Source of the DNA: Saprospiraceae bacterium
GTDB lineage: Bacteria > Bacteroidota > Bacteroidia > Chitinophagales > Saprospiraceae
NCBI GenBank assembly: GCA_016714765.1
Contig: JADKCF010000018.1
Location: 1-53,923 of the forward strand
Direction: 5' to 3'
DNA length: 53,923 nt
Shown here: positions 8,460-17,704 of the stretch, in pieces
How the letters are laid out: the number at the start of each line of letters is the position of its first letter
How positions within the stretch are numbered: the first letter of the stretch is position 1
Translations under genes and position numbers: made by a program
Notes under the pieces: model-generated
Seen by the model: only the letters and a program-made list of their open reading frames with translations
Told to the model about the DNA's origin: nothing
Database searches by the model: none

Positions 8460-9611
8460 ATGCAAAAAATATTTACAATAAGCATAGCATTAAGTTTGCT
8501 TATGATCAGCCAACTCTCCCGATCACAGGGTTGTGTGGCAGTACGACAAATGGGTGGATGCGGCATTAGTTCTGGCAGTGGCTACAATTTATCCAAAGGT
8601 GATGTTCAGGCCGGCATCAATTACCGTTATTTTCACTCCTGGAGACATTTTGTAGGAACAGAAGAGCAAAAAGAAAGACAATACACTAATGGTGGAATCG
8701 GTGCTGATGGCAAAGACCATGGAAACGCAGTCAACATTTATTCTCATGCTATAGACATCAATGTTTCTTACGGCCTGAGTGATAGATTTCAGTTGAATGT
8801 CACCCTGCCATGGGTACACAATGAACGATCACAAGTACTTCGCCAAACACTTCCGGTAAAAGATACATTCAGATACAGCGTCTTCGCTTCAGGTATTGCA
8901 GATGTTCGTTTTGGCGCCAATTACTGGGTATTCGATCCTGCCACTTCTACCAGAGGAAATCTGATGGTCGGCCTGGGAGTAAAACTCAACACCGGCAGCT
9001 ATACCAAGACTGATCAGGCTCCGCAAACCAATGGAACAATACGATATGCTGTGATGGATCAGGCCATACAACCGGGAGATGGTGGTATCGGTTACACAGT
9101 AGAGTTTCAGGCATTCAGAACTTTGCATAAAAATCTAATTGGTTTTGCATCAGGATACTACCTGTTTAATCCAAAGGAAAATAACGGTAGCTTCAAATCA
9201 GCTCCTAAGGCAGGACTGGAAGGCTACAATATTTATGCCTGTCCTGATCAATATTTTGGTAGAGCTGGCGTCATGTTGTCCGCCTCAGATAAATTATCTC
9301 TTTCACTGGCAGGGAGGATGGAAGGTATTCCAGCCTATGATGCCTTTGGTGGACAAGTAGCGTATCGACGTCCAGGTTATGTAGTAGCCATAGAACCGGG
9401 AGTGACATACCGAAACAGTAATCATTCTTTCAGCCTTTTTATTCCCTTTAACATCGTACGTAACAGGATTCAGAGTGCAGCTGATATAGCAGACCAAAAC
9501 CTGCAAAATTCCAAAATTGAAGACCCTGCCAAGTATGTTCATGTTCAGGAGATGCCGCCTTTGCTGACTACTCGATCAACTTTGGGTATGCATACAGATT
9601 TTCAACAATGA
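8460..9611 (+). CDS. Outer-membrane beta-barrel protein, second channel-like gene
   Basis: 383 residues with signal peptide (MQKIFTISIALSLLMISQLSRS). A Cys/Gly-rich start (GCVAVRQMGGCGISSGSG) is followed by a beta-barrel pattern (IDINVSYGLSDRFQLNVTLPW, FGANYWVFDP, MVGLGVKLNTGSYTK, AGVMLSASDKLSLSLAGR). The start is followed 41 bp after the haloperoxidase-like gene, and a strong terminator follows it. It probably forms an operon with 5902 and 6883. Role unknown; an outer-membrane channel or sensor for the substrate of the periplasmic enzyme is possible. Confidence 0.6.
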   Translation: MQKIFTISIALSLLMISQLSRSQGCVAVRQMGGCGISSGSGYNLSKGDVQAGINYRYFHSWRHFVGTEEQKERQYTNGGIGADGKDHGNAVNIYSHAIDINVSYGLSDRFQLNVTLPWVHNERSQVLRQTLPVKDTFRYSVFASGIADVRFGANYWVFDPATSTRGNLMVGLGVKLNTGSYTKTDQAPQTNGTIRYAVMDQAIQPGDGGIGYTVEFQAFRTLHKNLIGFASGYYLFNPKENNGSFKSAPKAGLEGYNIYACPDQYFGRAGVMLSASDKLSLSLAGRMEGIPAYDAFGGQVAYRRPGYVVAIEPGVTYRNSNHSFSLFIPFNIVRNRIQSAADIADQNLQNSKIEDPAKYVHVQEMPPLLTTRSTLGMHTDFQQ

Positions 9612-9665
9612 AACACGCCAAGATGATTCATATGGATTGAGGACTATATAGAATTTTTTATTAAA

Positions 9666-9701
9666 GGCAAAAATAGTGAATCAACTGTTTTTGCCTTTTT
9701 T
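9666..9701 (+). terminator. Rho-independent terminator
   Basis: An 8-bp stem GGCAAAAA / TTTTTGCC with a 14-base loop is followed by six T residues. It closes the 5902-9611 group. Confidence 0.75.
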
Positions 9702-9856
9702 AATTAAAACGCACTTGCCACCGTCCAATAGTTAGCCAGTGATTCATGTATTAGTCGACAATTTGAGCCTTTTGTCGTATATTTTTTGTTGCTCACAACT
9801 TATTTTTCAATTTTGTGTATTACAATGTTCAACATTCAACCTTAAAAATCATAATA

Positions 9857-12228
9857 ATGTCTATACGTTTTCTTTTAGTTTGTGCTGTTATATCTACCAG
9901 CCTTTTTCTGTCTGCACAAAATTCTTCCATTTCAGGTATTATCAATGATGAAAAAGGCATCGGCATACCCTTTGCCACGATTATCCTGAAGTCGCAAAAA
10001 GACAGCAGTATGGTCAAAGCTGATATCACTTCCGAAAACGGAAAATTTTTACTGGAAATGATACCACAAGGTCGGTATTTTACGGAATCAAGCTACATTG
10101 GATTGACTACACATGTCTCTACTGTCTTCGAGTTAGGCAAATCACCATTTATTCATCCTCCTGTGTCATTGATGGCAGATGCCAAACAATTGGATGAAGT
10201 ACTGGTGACAGCTCAACGGGCTTTAATAGAAGTCAAACCTGACAGAACAGTTTTTAATGTCCAGGGTACGATCAACTCCGCAGGAGAAAATGGTCTCAAT
10301 ATTTTGCGCAAAGCCCCCGGTGTGCTCGTTGACAATAATAATAACATCACAGTCCTGGGTCGGGCTGGCGTTCTACTTTATGTGGATGGTAAAAGAATAC
10401 CCCTTCGTGGTGATGATCTAACCAATTACCTACAGAATCTTTCTTCCGAGCAAATAGATAAAATCGACATCATTACAAATCCCGGGTCAAAATATGAAGC
10501 GCAAGGCAACGCCGGTATCATAGACATCAGGCTAAAAAAAGATAAAAATCTGGGCGGAAACAGTTCTATAAGTGGGAGTTATGGTCATGGAAGATATGGA
10601 CAGGGCAATATCAATGCCAATGGTAACTATAGAAATAAAAAAATGAATACTTTCGGCGGGCTTGGGTACAACAAAGGGGTGAGATGGAATAAAATGCTTT
10701 TCGACACCTATCAAAATGGATTTCGACTCAATGAATCCAACATCTCTACCTCTGATTATGACGGCTGGAATGGCAGGTGGGGTACTGATTTTTTTATCTC
10801 AACAAAGAGTACAATAGGCTTTATAGTAGGTGCACAGACCAACTCTTCCTTAAGCAAAAGCAACAACCTCACCTATATCTCCAATCAGGCAAAACCTGCA
10901 CAGATAGATAGCATTCTGACGGCACCCAATACATCAGACTCAGAAAGAAACCAAGCTACATTCAACATCAACTATGCTTACGAATCAGGTAAAAACAAAC
11001 TGACTCTCGACGCAGATTACGGGTCATTCAGAAATCAGAATGATCATATACAGCCCAATTTATATTATGACCCGTCCCGCACAAACATCATCAGCCAAAA
11101 TCTCAATACCTACAATACTCCTGTGACAATAAATATCGCCACTGCCAAAGCAGACTTTACAACTGAAGCATGGGGAGGTAATCTGGACATAGGTACCAAA
11201 TTCAGCAATGTAGTGACTGACAATAAATTTTTGTTTTATAATGTCCTGAATGGTGTATCCGAAAGAAATGACAATAGATCGAACCAGTTTAAATACGATG
11301 AAAATGTCATAGCCGGTTATCTCAATTACAGCCGTAAACTCAATGCAAAATGGAATGCCTCTGCCGGACTAAGAGTAGAAAACACCAATGCCACCGGCGA
11401 CCTGATTGCCTTCCTGCCACAATTGGAAGAGGCGCCTGTCGACTTCAATTACAACAGCTTTTTCCCTTCAGCCGGACTCACTTACCAACATCACCCCGAG
11501 CATTTTTCAGAGAACAATTGAGCGAACTGTCTTACAGCAGAGGCAACAAATTTCTTCAGCCTGAAATCGTTAACAATATAGAACTGGGGTATACGCTCAA
11601 GTATCGTTTTTCTTTTAAACTGGCTTATAGCCTGACCACCAATCAGATCACCAGACTTATTGGCCCGGACGCCCAAGACCCCAGAGCAGGCTTTATTAGT
11701 TGGGATAATCTGGCTACCCAAAAACTTTATAGCTTTAATGTGTCGCTGCCTTTTAATATCACAAAATGGTGGAATACATATATGAACATAAGCACTTCCT
11801 ATATAGATAACCAGGCCGACTATGGTGACAATGGTGTAGTAGATGTGCAAGCAGGCACTTACAATGTATTTCAGCAACATACTTTTAACATTGGAAAAAA
11901 GTGGAAGGCAGAATTATCAGGCTGGTATAGTGGCCCGGGTGTGTGGGGAGGTGTCTTCCTGTATGATCCAAGTTATAGCCTAAATCTGGGTTTACAGCGT
12001 AAGTTCTTCAATGATAAAATGAATGTGAGGCTTTCAGCCAGTGACATTACCTATCAGACCGGATGGAGTGGTGTTTCCAATTTTAATGGTCAGACTGGTT
12101 ATGGCCAAGGCAACTGGGATAGCCGCAGAGCATCGGTGAGCATAAGCTATGACCTGGGCAATACCAATGTAAAATCAAGAAAACGCAACACAGGAATCGA
12201 AAATGAAACCAAGCGTGTAGGGGGATAG
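9857..12228 (+). pseudogene. TonB-dependent outer-membrane receptor with internal deletion
   Basis: Start ATG 9857 gives a signal peptide (MSIRFLLVCAVISTSLFLSAQ), then a CarboxypepD-regulatory-like domain (SSISGIINDEKGIGIPFATI), a plug (VFNVQGTINSAGENGLNILRK, LYVDGKRIPL, IDKIDIITNPGSKYEAQGN) and an OMP_b-brl_3-type barrel. The first frame ends at 11521 (PSAGLTYQHHPEHF...). The second frame resumes with REQLSELSYSRGNKFLQPEI and runs to 12228. In this family about 20 residues carrying the conserved 'Y.RRI.RP.Y..LNPF' motif normally lie at this junction and are missing here in all frames. So a segment of roughly 55-60 bases (not a multiple of three) appears lost. Without it the receptor is out of frame and non-functional, unless the assembly collapsed here. 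Confidence 0.75.
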
Positions 12229-12274
12229 ACCTTATAAATATTGGTTTGTCAGAGCAGAGATTGGTTTTATTTTA

Positions 12275-12282
12275 TATATTTG
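12275..12282 (+). promoter_or_regulatory. Bacteroidota -7 box TATATTTG upstream of the S9 peptidase
   Basis: TATATTTG matches TAnnTTTG and lies 26 bp before the ATG at 12309. It suggests that the peptidase has its own promoter rather than depending on the receptor. Confidence 0.4.
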
Positions 12283-12308
12283 TTTTTTTATTTGAAACAG
12301 ATATAAAC

Positions 12309-14258
12309 ATGAAATCACTCCTTCATACATTCAGCTTTTTATTTTTGATTCATCTGTCTGCCTGCAATGCTCAAAGGCCGGTCATAGAACGACCAGCCAT
12401 CAAAGCTGCTGATGCAAGACTATCTATGACACCTGAGTTGCTCTGGAGTGTAAAAAGAGTTTCCGGTGTAGGCCTATCATCTGACGGAAGCACAGTGGTT
12501 TACAGAGTATCTACTCCCTTAGTAGAAGAAAACAAGTTTGCAAACAAGTTATATAAGATATCTGTACAAGGTGGTACTTCAGAGGAAATAACTGCTTCTT
12601 CCCCTACAGTCAGGGATAAGAATATCAGCCCTGATGGTAAATTCAGGATATACGACAAGCCCGTCAAATTAGATCCTGTACATGGTTATGACTTCCATTC
12701 GGATCTTCCGAAATCTACGGCTCAGATCTACACAGCATTGGACTACAGACACTGGGATACATGGAACGACGGCAGCCACAATCATGTGTTTTTTGGTCCC
12801 GTTACTGCTCCTGATTCCACTTTCAGAGATATAATGCCTTCTGATAGATTTGACTGTCCACAAAAACCTTTTGGCGGGGATGAAGACTATATCTGGACAC
12901 CTGACAGTAAAAGCATCATTTATGTCACCAAAAAACTTCACGGTACAGCAGCAGCGGTAAGCACCAATACAGACCTCTATCACTATAACCTCGCCACAGG
13001 CAAAACCACCAACTTAACAGAAAACAATAAAGGTTATGATACTAACCCTAGCTATTCAGTAAAGGGCGACCTGGCATATCTTAGTATGGCAACTGATGGG
13101 TATGAGGCAGACAAAAATGATATAAAAGTGATGTCTAATGGCGTCACCACCAATCTGACCGCCCTATGGGACGAGTCTGTGCTTAGTTATATTTGGTCAA
13201 AAGATGGCTCTGTCTTGTACTTTACAGCTGCAGTAGATGGAACACTACAGATTTTCGAAGTAGGATTTGCCGGAAACACAAACAGATCCTCTGGTGTAAA
13301 GCAAATTACCAAAGGTGACTGGGATGTCAACAGTATTATAGGCCAATCCGGTGATTTGCTGATCACTACACGAGTTAGTTTCAACAGAGCTGCAGAGATA
13401 TTTTCCTATCATCTGAAAACACAAAAATGGACACAAATCACTGATGTAAATCAAGCCCTGTATCAAAATATAGCAGAATGTAAAACGGAAAGAAAATATG
13501 TAACTACGACAGACGGAAAAAAAATGTTGGTTTGGGTAGTATTGCCCCCAAATTTCGATCCTAAGAAGAAATATCCGGCCCTACTTTATTGTCAGGGTGG
13601 ACCACAGTCTGCTCTGACACAATTCTATTCTTATAGATGGAATCTGCACCTTATGGCGAGCCAGGGATATATTGTTGTTGCTCCCAACAGAAGAGGTATG
13701 CCCGGACATGGGGTGGAGTGGAATAAAGAAATCAGTAAAGACTGGGGTGGCCAGAACATAAGAGATTACCTTTCAGCCATAGACCACGTGTCTGCCGAAC
13801 CCTATGTAGATAAATTCAGATTAGGCGCAGTAGGAGCGAGCTATGGAGGTTATTCTGTATTTTATCTCGCTGGGGTCCACAACAAAAGATTCAAAACATT
13901 TATAGCCCATGATGGAAGTTTTAATCTGTACAGTATGTATGGTGCTACAGAAGAAATGTTTTTTGTCAATTATGATTTCGGAGGTCCCTACTGGGATGAA
14001 AAAAACAAAAGGACATATACTGAATTTAACCCTATCCACCATGTCGACAAATGGGACACACCCATATTTATTATTCAGGGAGGCAAAGACTACAGGATTC
14101 CACTAGAGCAGGGACTGGAAGCATTTAATGCAGCCCAACTGCGTGGACTAAAAAGTAAATTTTTATATCTTCCGGATGAAAACCACTGGGTAATCAAACC
14201 TCAAAACAGTCTTGTCTGGCAGCGTGAATTTTTTAAATGGCTGAAGGAAACACTATAA
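12309..14258 (+). CDS. S9 family prolyl-oligopeptidase-type peptidase, lipoprotein
   Basis: 649 residues when started at ATG 12309. This start gives a lipoprotein signal (MKSLLHTFSFLFLIHLSAC, Cys20), and 63 bases upstream are also open but add nothing signal-like. Residues ~50-400 form a seven-bladed WD40-like/DPP IV-type propeller. The C-terminal ~250 residues are the hydrolase domain. Ser is in GASYGGYSVF, the Asp region is GGKDYRIPLEQG and His is in DENHWVIKPQ. It would cleave di- or oligopeptides outside the inner membrane. It follows the TonB receptor, a common pairing for peptide import in Bacteroidota. Confidence 0.85.
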   Translation: MKSLLHTFSFLFLIHLSACNAQRPVIERPAIKAADARLSMTPELLWSVKRVSGVGLSSDGSTVVYRVSTPLVEENKFANKLYKISVQGGTSEEITASSPTVRDKNISPDGKFRIYDKPVKLDPVHGYDFHSDLPKSTAQIYTALDYRHWDTWNDGSHNHVFFGPVTAPDSTFRDIMPSDRFDCPQKPFGGDEDYIWTPDSKSIIYVTKKLHGTAAAVSTNTDLYHYNLATGKTTNLTENNKGYDTNPSYSVKGDLAYLSMATDGYEADKNDIKVMSNGVTTNLTALWDESVLSYIWSKDGSVLYFTAAVDGTLQIFEVGFAGNTNRSSGVKQITKGDWDVNSIIGQSGDLLITTRVSFNRAAEIFSYHLKTQKWTQITDVNQALYQNIAECKTERKYVTTTDGKKMLVWVVLPPNFDPKKKYPALLYCQGGPQSALTQFYSYRWNLHLMASQGYIVVAPNRRGMPGHGVEWNKEISKDWGGQNIRDYLSAIDHVSAEPYVDKFRLGAVGASYGGYSVFYLAGVHNKRFKTFIAHDGSFNLYSMYGATEEMFFVNYDFGGPYWDEKNKRTYTEFNPIHHVDKWDTPIFIIQGGKDYRIPLEQGLEAFNAAQLRGLKSKFLYLPDENHWVIKPQNSLVWQREFFKWLKETL

Positions 14259-14291
14259 CTAGCAGCTTAAACTATAAAATTCCTTTGGAGG

Positions 14292-14810
14292 ATGATCAAT
14301 AATCTAAACTATGGACAGCAGGCAGCCCAAAATATCCTTCCTGTAGCTTCCAGAATGATAATCAGCTTTTTGTGCTGCTGTTTATTCTCATGTGATCCGG
14401 GATTTGATGAGTCTTTAGTGATTAAAAATCAATCCCAACAAACACTTTCATTTACGATAAAGCAAAGTTTATTGAATTCCTATCATGATACTTCTATGCT
14501 TCGAACGAATAATCATCATCTCTCTGTTATCCATACTATAAATAATGATACTTTATCCTCCGTTATTCTCGTTCCGTTTCAGTCATTTATTGATATTTAC
14601 CACGATGGTGGTGTCGGAAACATTACTTTTTCAGATGATGCGTCTGCAAAAAAGAAGATGTCCGAGGCTTTCGACACCATTATATTGAGTAGTCATGTTT
14701 TAGCCAAAAATCTATATGATATATCACTTTGGGAAAGGAATGTGGCGAAAAACAGGTATAGTAGCTCTGCACACTTTACATTTATCATAGAGGAAAAAGA
14801 CTTGAAATAG
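14292..14810 (+). CDS. Hypothetical lipoprotein
   Basis: 172 residues. A hydrophobic, Cys-rich segment ending in a lipobox (FLCCCLFSC, then DPG) predicts a lipoprotein. The ATG at 14355 (MIISFL...) is an alternative start. The ATG at 14292 keeps a positive residue before the hydrophobic core, so I kept it. No domain was recognised. It follows the peptidase by 33 bp in the same direction. Confidence 0.55.
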   Translation: MINNLNYGQQAAQNILPVASRMIISFLCCCLFSCDPGFDESLVIKNQSQQTLSFTIKQSLLNSYHDTSMLRTNNHHLSVIHTINNDTLSSVILVPFQSFIDIYHDGGVGNITFSDDASAKKKMSEAFDTIILSSHVLAKNLYDISLWERNVAKNRYSSSAHFTFIIEEKDLK

Positions 14811-14892
14811 CCCTTCATTAAAATAATTTAATGATATAGTCCTTTTTTTCTTTTGCAGTAGCCAATACAAATCTTGAAGGAGCTAAAAACAT

Positions 14893-14927
14893 AAAAGGGC
14901 AGAAATATTGACTACTTCTACCCTTTT
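14893..14927 (-). terminator. Terminator of the Exb operon
   Basis: The imperfect stem AAAAGGG.AGAA / TTCT.CCCTTTT with an 11-base loop is followed on the minus strand by a T-rich run. It lies 17 bp past the stop of the last exbD. It can also serve the convergent lipoprotein gene on the plus strand. Confidence 0.65.
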
Positions 14928-14943
14928 ATCAAAAGCGAAAACT

Positions 14944-15417
14944 TTATTTTGTACGGTCGCGTTTTTTGGCTGAATAATTGATTTTCAATTGTCCTGCCTT
15001 TCTCAAGGATGTTTTAACATCTCCAACTACACCCATCGTAACATCGTTGTCTATCTTTAAGGACGAAATGATGCTTTGTCTTTGTGATTCAGCTACACTC
15101 ACCTTGTGTTTTTCAAGAAACAATGGAATATCATCGGTAGTAGCAAACTTATCACCCAACTGTATCCTTGGCTTTGTTCCCCATTTGCTCTTATACTTGT
15201 CGATAGGTCTACCGATGAATATAAAATTGACCAATGTCTTTTTTTCAAGTTTGGTAAGTTCGGATGCCTGAGGAGTATTGACTTTAACCATCAATTCTGT
15301 ATCTCTCATCTTGGTTACTACCATGAAAAAGAATAATAACATGAATACGATATCAGGTAGCGATGCAGTAGAAATGGCAGGAGTAGTGTTACCCTGTTTC
15401 TTTTTAAATTTTGACAT
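14944..15417 (-). CDS. exbD: ExbD/TolR-type biopolymer transport protein (second copy)
   Basis: 157 residues: short basic N-terminus, one membrane helix with the critical Asp near its start (ASLPDIVFMLLFFFMVV), and a periplasmic domain. ExbD works with ExbB to pass proton-motive force to TonB-dependent receptors; the membrane Asp is the proton-relay residue. It is last in the order exbB - membrane protein - exbD - exbD, with gaps of only 3-30 bp, so one transcript is likely. Confidence 0.85.
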   Translation of the reverse strand: MSKFKKKQGNTTPAISTASLPDIVFMLLFFFMVVTKMRDTELMVKVNTPQASELTKLEKKTLVNFIFIGRPIDKYKSKWGTKPRIQLGDKFATTDDIPLFLEKHKVSVAESQRQSIISSLKIDNDVTMGVVGDVKTSLRKAGQLKINYSAKKRDRTK

Positions 15418-15447
15418 ACTGTCTGCTTTTTAAAATTGTCAATAAAT

Positions 15448-15996
15448 TTATTTCTCTTCTCCGAATTTCGTTGGCTCAGCTTCTGATATCACCAATGGAA
15501 TAGCATCTCTGATTTCCTTTTGCTGAGCGTTGCTAAGTTCGTCCATGTTTTTACCAAACTTGATCTGAGCTGACTCTTCCCAAAGTTCATTATAGGCCGC
15601 TTTGAGCTCATTATAAACCTCAAGATAAGTGTGGTATTGTGTACCTCTGTCATTCTTTATGGAAATCAGTGCCTTTGTTGGGCTTTCTGCCATATTTTCC
15701 AGTTTCTGTGGGTTGACGATAAATATTTTGGTATTGTTTTTAAGATCACCAATTTTCATCACTTCACCTCTTACCAGAAGCTGATTCTGAGCATTTACCA
15801 GTACAGAATACACATTTCGGGTATTGAGTTTGATCTCTGGTGGTGGTTCTTCAGACCATTGAGGCAATTTTACAAGCACCCCCTTGTCTTCAGCTATTGT
15901 AGTCGTCACGAGAAAGAAAATCAGCAACAGGAAGGCAATATCTGCCATAGATCCTGCATTGATCTCATTCCTCATACGATGTTTATTTTTTGCCAT
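15448..15996 (-). CDS. exbD: ExbD/TolR-type biopolymer transport protein (first copy)
   Basis: 182 residues. The membrane helix carries the proton-relay Asp (AGSMADIAFLLLIFFLVTTT, Asp19). The periplasmic part is longer than in the other copy and contains an extra helical stretch (YNELKAAYNELWEESAQ). Bacteroidota commonly carry two unlike ExbD subunits with one ExbB; this pair fits that pattern. Confidence 0.85.
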   Translation of the reverse strand: MAKNKHRMRNEINAGSMADIAFLLLIFFLVTTTIAEDKGVLVKLPQWSEEPPPEIKLNTRNVYSVLVNAQNQLLVRGEVMKIGDLKNNTKIFIVNPQKLENMAESPTKALISIKNDRGTQYHTYLEVYNELKAAYNELWEESAQIKFGKNMDELSNAQQKEIRDAIPLVISEAEPTKFGEEK

Positions 15997-16016
15997 TTTA
16001 TGATATATTAAGGGGA

Positions 16017-16538
16017 TTATCTAAAAAAGGATCTAATCTCAAAAAATAAAATCAATGCAAAAGCTATCAATGTCAATCCGCCTAAGCTATAAAGTCCCGC
16101 AGATATAAACTTACTGATAGACTCATTGATATGAAACTCGGGATTACTCCAGTAAGCTGCATATCTGCCTCTCGTATCATGTGATGATGTGAAATACAAA
16201 ACGAGAAAAGCCACGAAAAACAACGCAAATCCAATCAATGTTTTTGAACCATTTTTAAAATTTCTTACCAAATCCCAAAACACACCTAATATCATCAAAA
16301 CTATTGCTATAACAGTTAAGGCAATCATTATCCAAAGTCCCACATTAAAGCAATTAACTTGGGATTTATCCTGCATGTCAGTCAATTCAGATAAATTGTA
16401 TCCACCTGATTGTGCTCCAAAATAAATGCTTAATGCAAACACTATGAACAAAAGGGCACTCAAACCTACGGCTATGGCATCTCCGTCTTTTACCAGATAA
16501 TTATATAACTTAATCATATTATCAATTTTATAGGTCAA
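16017..16538 (-). CDS. Four-helix membrane protein of the Exb operon
   Basis: 173 residues with four hydrophobic helices (VGLSALLFIVFALSIYFG, VGLWIMIALTVIAIVLMILG, TLIGFALFFVAFLVLYF, GLYSLGGLTLIAFALILFF). The ATG at 16517 (MIKLYNYLV) is an alternative start. It lies between exbB (3 bp gap) and exbD (20 bp gap), so it is probably an accessory of the energy-transducing complex. No named domain was recognised. Confidence 0.65.
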   Translation of the reverse strand: MTYKIDNMIKLYNYLVKDGDAIAVGLSALLFIVFALSIYFGAQSGGYNLSELTDMQDKSQVNCFNVGLWIMIALTVIAIVLMILGVFWDLVRNFKNGSKTLIGFALFFVAFLVLYFTSSHDTRGRYAAYWSNPEFHINESISKFISAGLYSLGGLTLIAFALILFFEIRSFFR

Positions 16539-16541
16539 AAA

Positions 16542-17360
16542 TTATTTAAAAACTTTGTTTCTTGACATTACTTCTACCAATCCGATAGAAGCTTCTTCCA
16601 TATTGTTGGTGATACCATCGATTTTAGAAACAATATAATTGTAAAATACCTGGAGAATCATCGCTGCTATCAAACCAAATACTGTTGTCAAAAGGGCCAC
16701 TTTGATACCACCTGCTACTACTGTCGGTGAAATATCCCCAGCTGCCTGGATCTTATCAAAAGCCTGAATCATACCAATAACTGTTCCAAGGAACCCAAGC
16801 ATTGGTGATAGTGCTATAAACAATGATATCCAAATCAAGCCTTTTTCTAAAAGTCCCATCTGTACAGAACCGTAAGATACTATCGCTTTTTCTACCGCAT
16901 CTGGTCCACCTGCATGATTTCTCAATCCTTCGTACAATACACTGGCTGCAGGTCCGGGAGTCGCTTTAGCAACATCTTTTGCGCCTTCTATGTCTCCATT
17001 AGTAAGTTTATCTTCGATCTTTGACAATAACACATCCGTGTTGGCTGATGCAATATTAAGCGTAATAATTCTTTCAATACAAAAAGCAAGTCCAAATATC
17101 AAACAAGCCAATACTGGCGTCATCCATATCCAGTCTCCTTCAATAAATTTTTCTTTCAATACCTGAAATGCGCCAGGACTCGCTGTTTCTGCTGCAACAG
17201 TAGTCGTTGCATCACTCAAAGTTTCTGAAGCCGATGCTGCTGCGGCTGCCGCAGAATCTACCACCGCTGCTGTCGAGTCGGCAGCCTGAGCCAACATATC
17301 AAATGCACCTATGTAAGATGCAATCATAAACACCCCGATTAAAAATAAAAGTTTTCGCAT
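16542..17360 (-). CDS. exbB: MotA/TolQ/ExbB proton channel family protein
   Basis: 272 residues: signal-like N-terminal helix, an Ala/Ser/Thr-rich linker (residues ~24-62, many Ala), then the MotA/TolQ/ExbB core with three membrane helices. The core shows WMTPVLACLIFGLAFCIER, LIWISLFIALSPMLGFLGTVIGMIQAF and VALLTTVFGLIAAMILQVFYNYI. The 'GLLGTV.GMI..F' signature is clear. It forms the pentameric proton channel partner of ExbD and is first gene of the operon. Confidence 0.9.
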   Translation of the reverse strand: MRKLLFLIGVFMIASYIGAFDMLAQAADSTAAVVDSAAAAAASASETLSDATTTVAAETASPGAFQVLKEKFIEGDWIWMTPVLACLIFGLAFCIERIITLNIASANTDVLLSKIEDKLTNGDIEGAKDVAKATPGPAASVLYEGLRNHAGGPDAVEKAIVSYGSVQMGLLEKGLIWISLFIALSPMLGFLGTVIGMIQAFDKIQAAGDISPTVVAGGIKVALLTTVFGLIAAMILQVFYNYIVSKIDGITNNMEEASIGLVEVMSRNKVFK

Positions 17361-17434
17361 GATTTGTTAATTTACGTTTTAGATAAAAATTTAAATTAAT
17401 GAATTAAAGGTTAAAAATATAAAAAAATTAAAGA

Positions 17435-17460
17435 ATGTCAATGTTCTGACACTTTTTTTT
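17435..17460. terminator. Small bidirectional hairpin with T-rich flanks
   Basis: TGTCA-ATGTTC-TGACA is a 5-bp stem. On the plus strand it is followed by eight T residues, and on the minus strand by a T-rich run downstream of the tRNA. It is probably the tRNA's terminator; the stem is short. Confidence 0.4.
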
Positions 17461-17461
17461 G

Positions 17462-17549
17462 CGGAGAGTGAGGGATTCGAACCCTCGATACCCTTTTGAG
17501 GTATACACACTTTCCAGGCGTGCTCCTTAAACCGCTCGGACAACTCTCC
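17462..17549 (-). tRNA. tRNA-Ser (anticodon GGA)
   Basis: The acceptor stem GGAGAGT/ACTCTCC, the T-loop GGTTCGAATCC and the anticodon loop CTGGAAA (GGA) are all visible on the minus strand. A long variable arm marks a class II tRNA, as expected for Ser. The discriminator is G and CCA is not encoded. Length 88 bases. Confidence 0.95.
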
Positions 17550-17704
17550 TATACCGCAAATGTTCAAAAATTACTTCTAATAACAAAACATTTTTTATCT
17601 ATACTTATTTTCGTAATGCTCAATGTATTGGTTATCTTATCTTTAATCCAATAAATAATTTAAAAACCATTTTCACAAAGTTGTTACTTTTATACATCAT
17701 CTAC

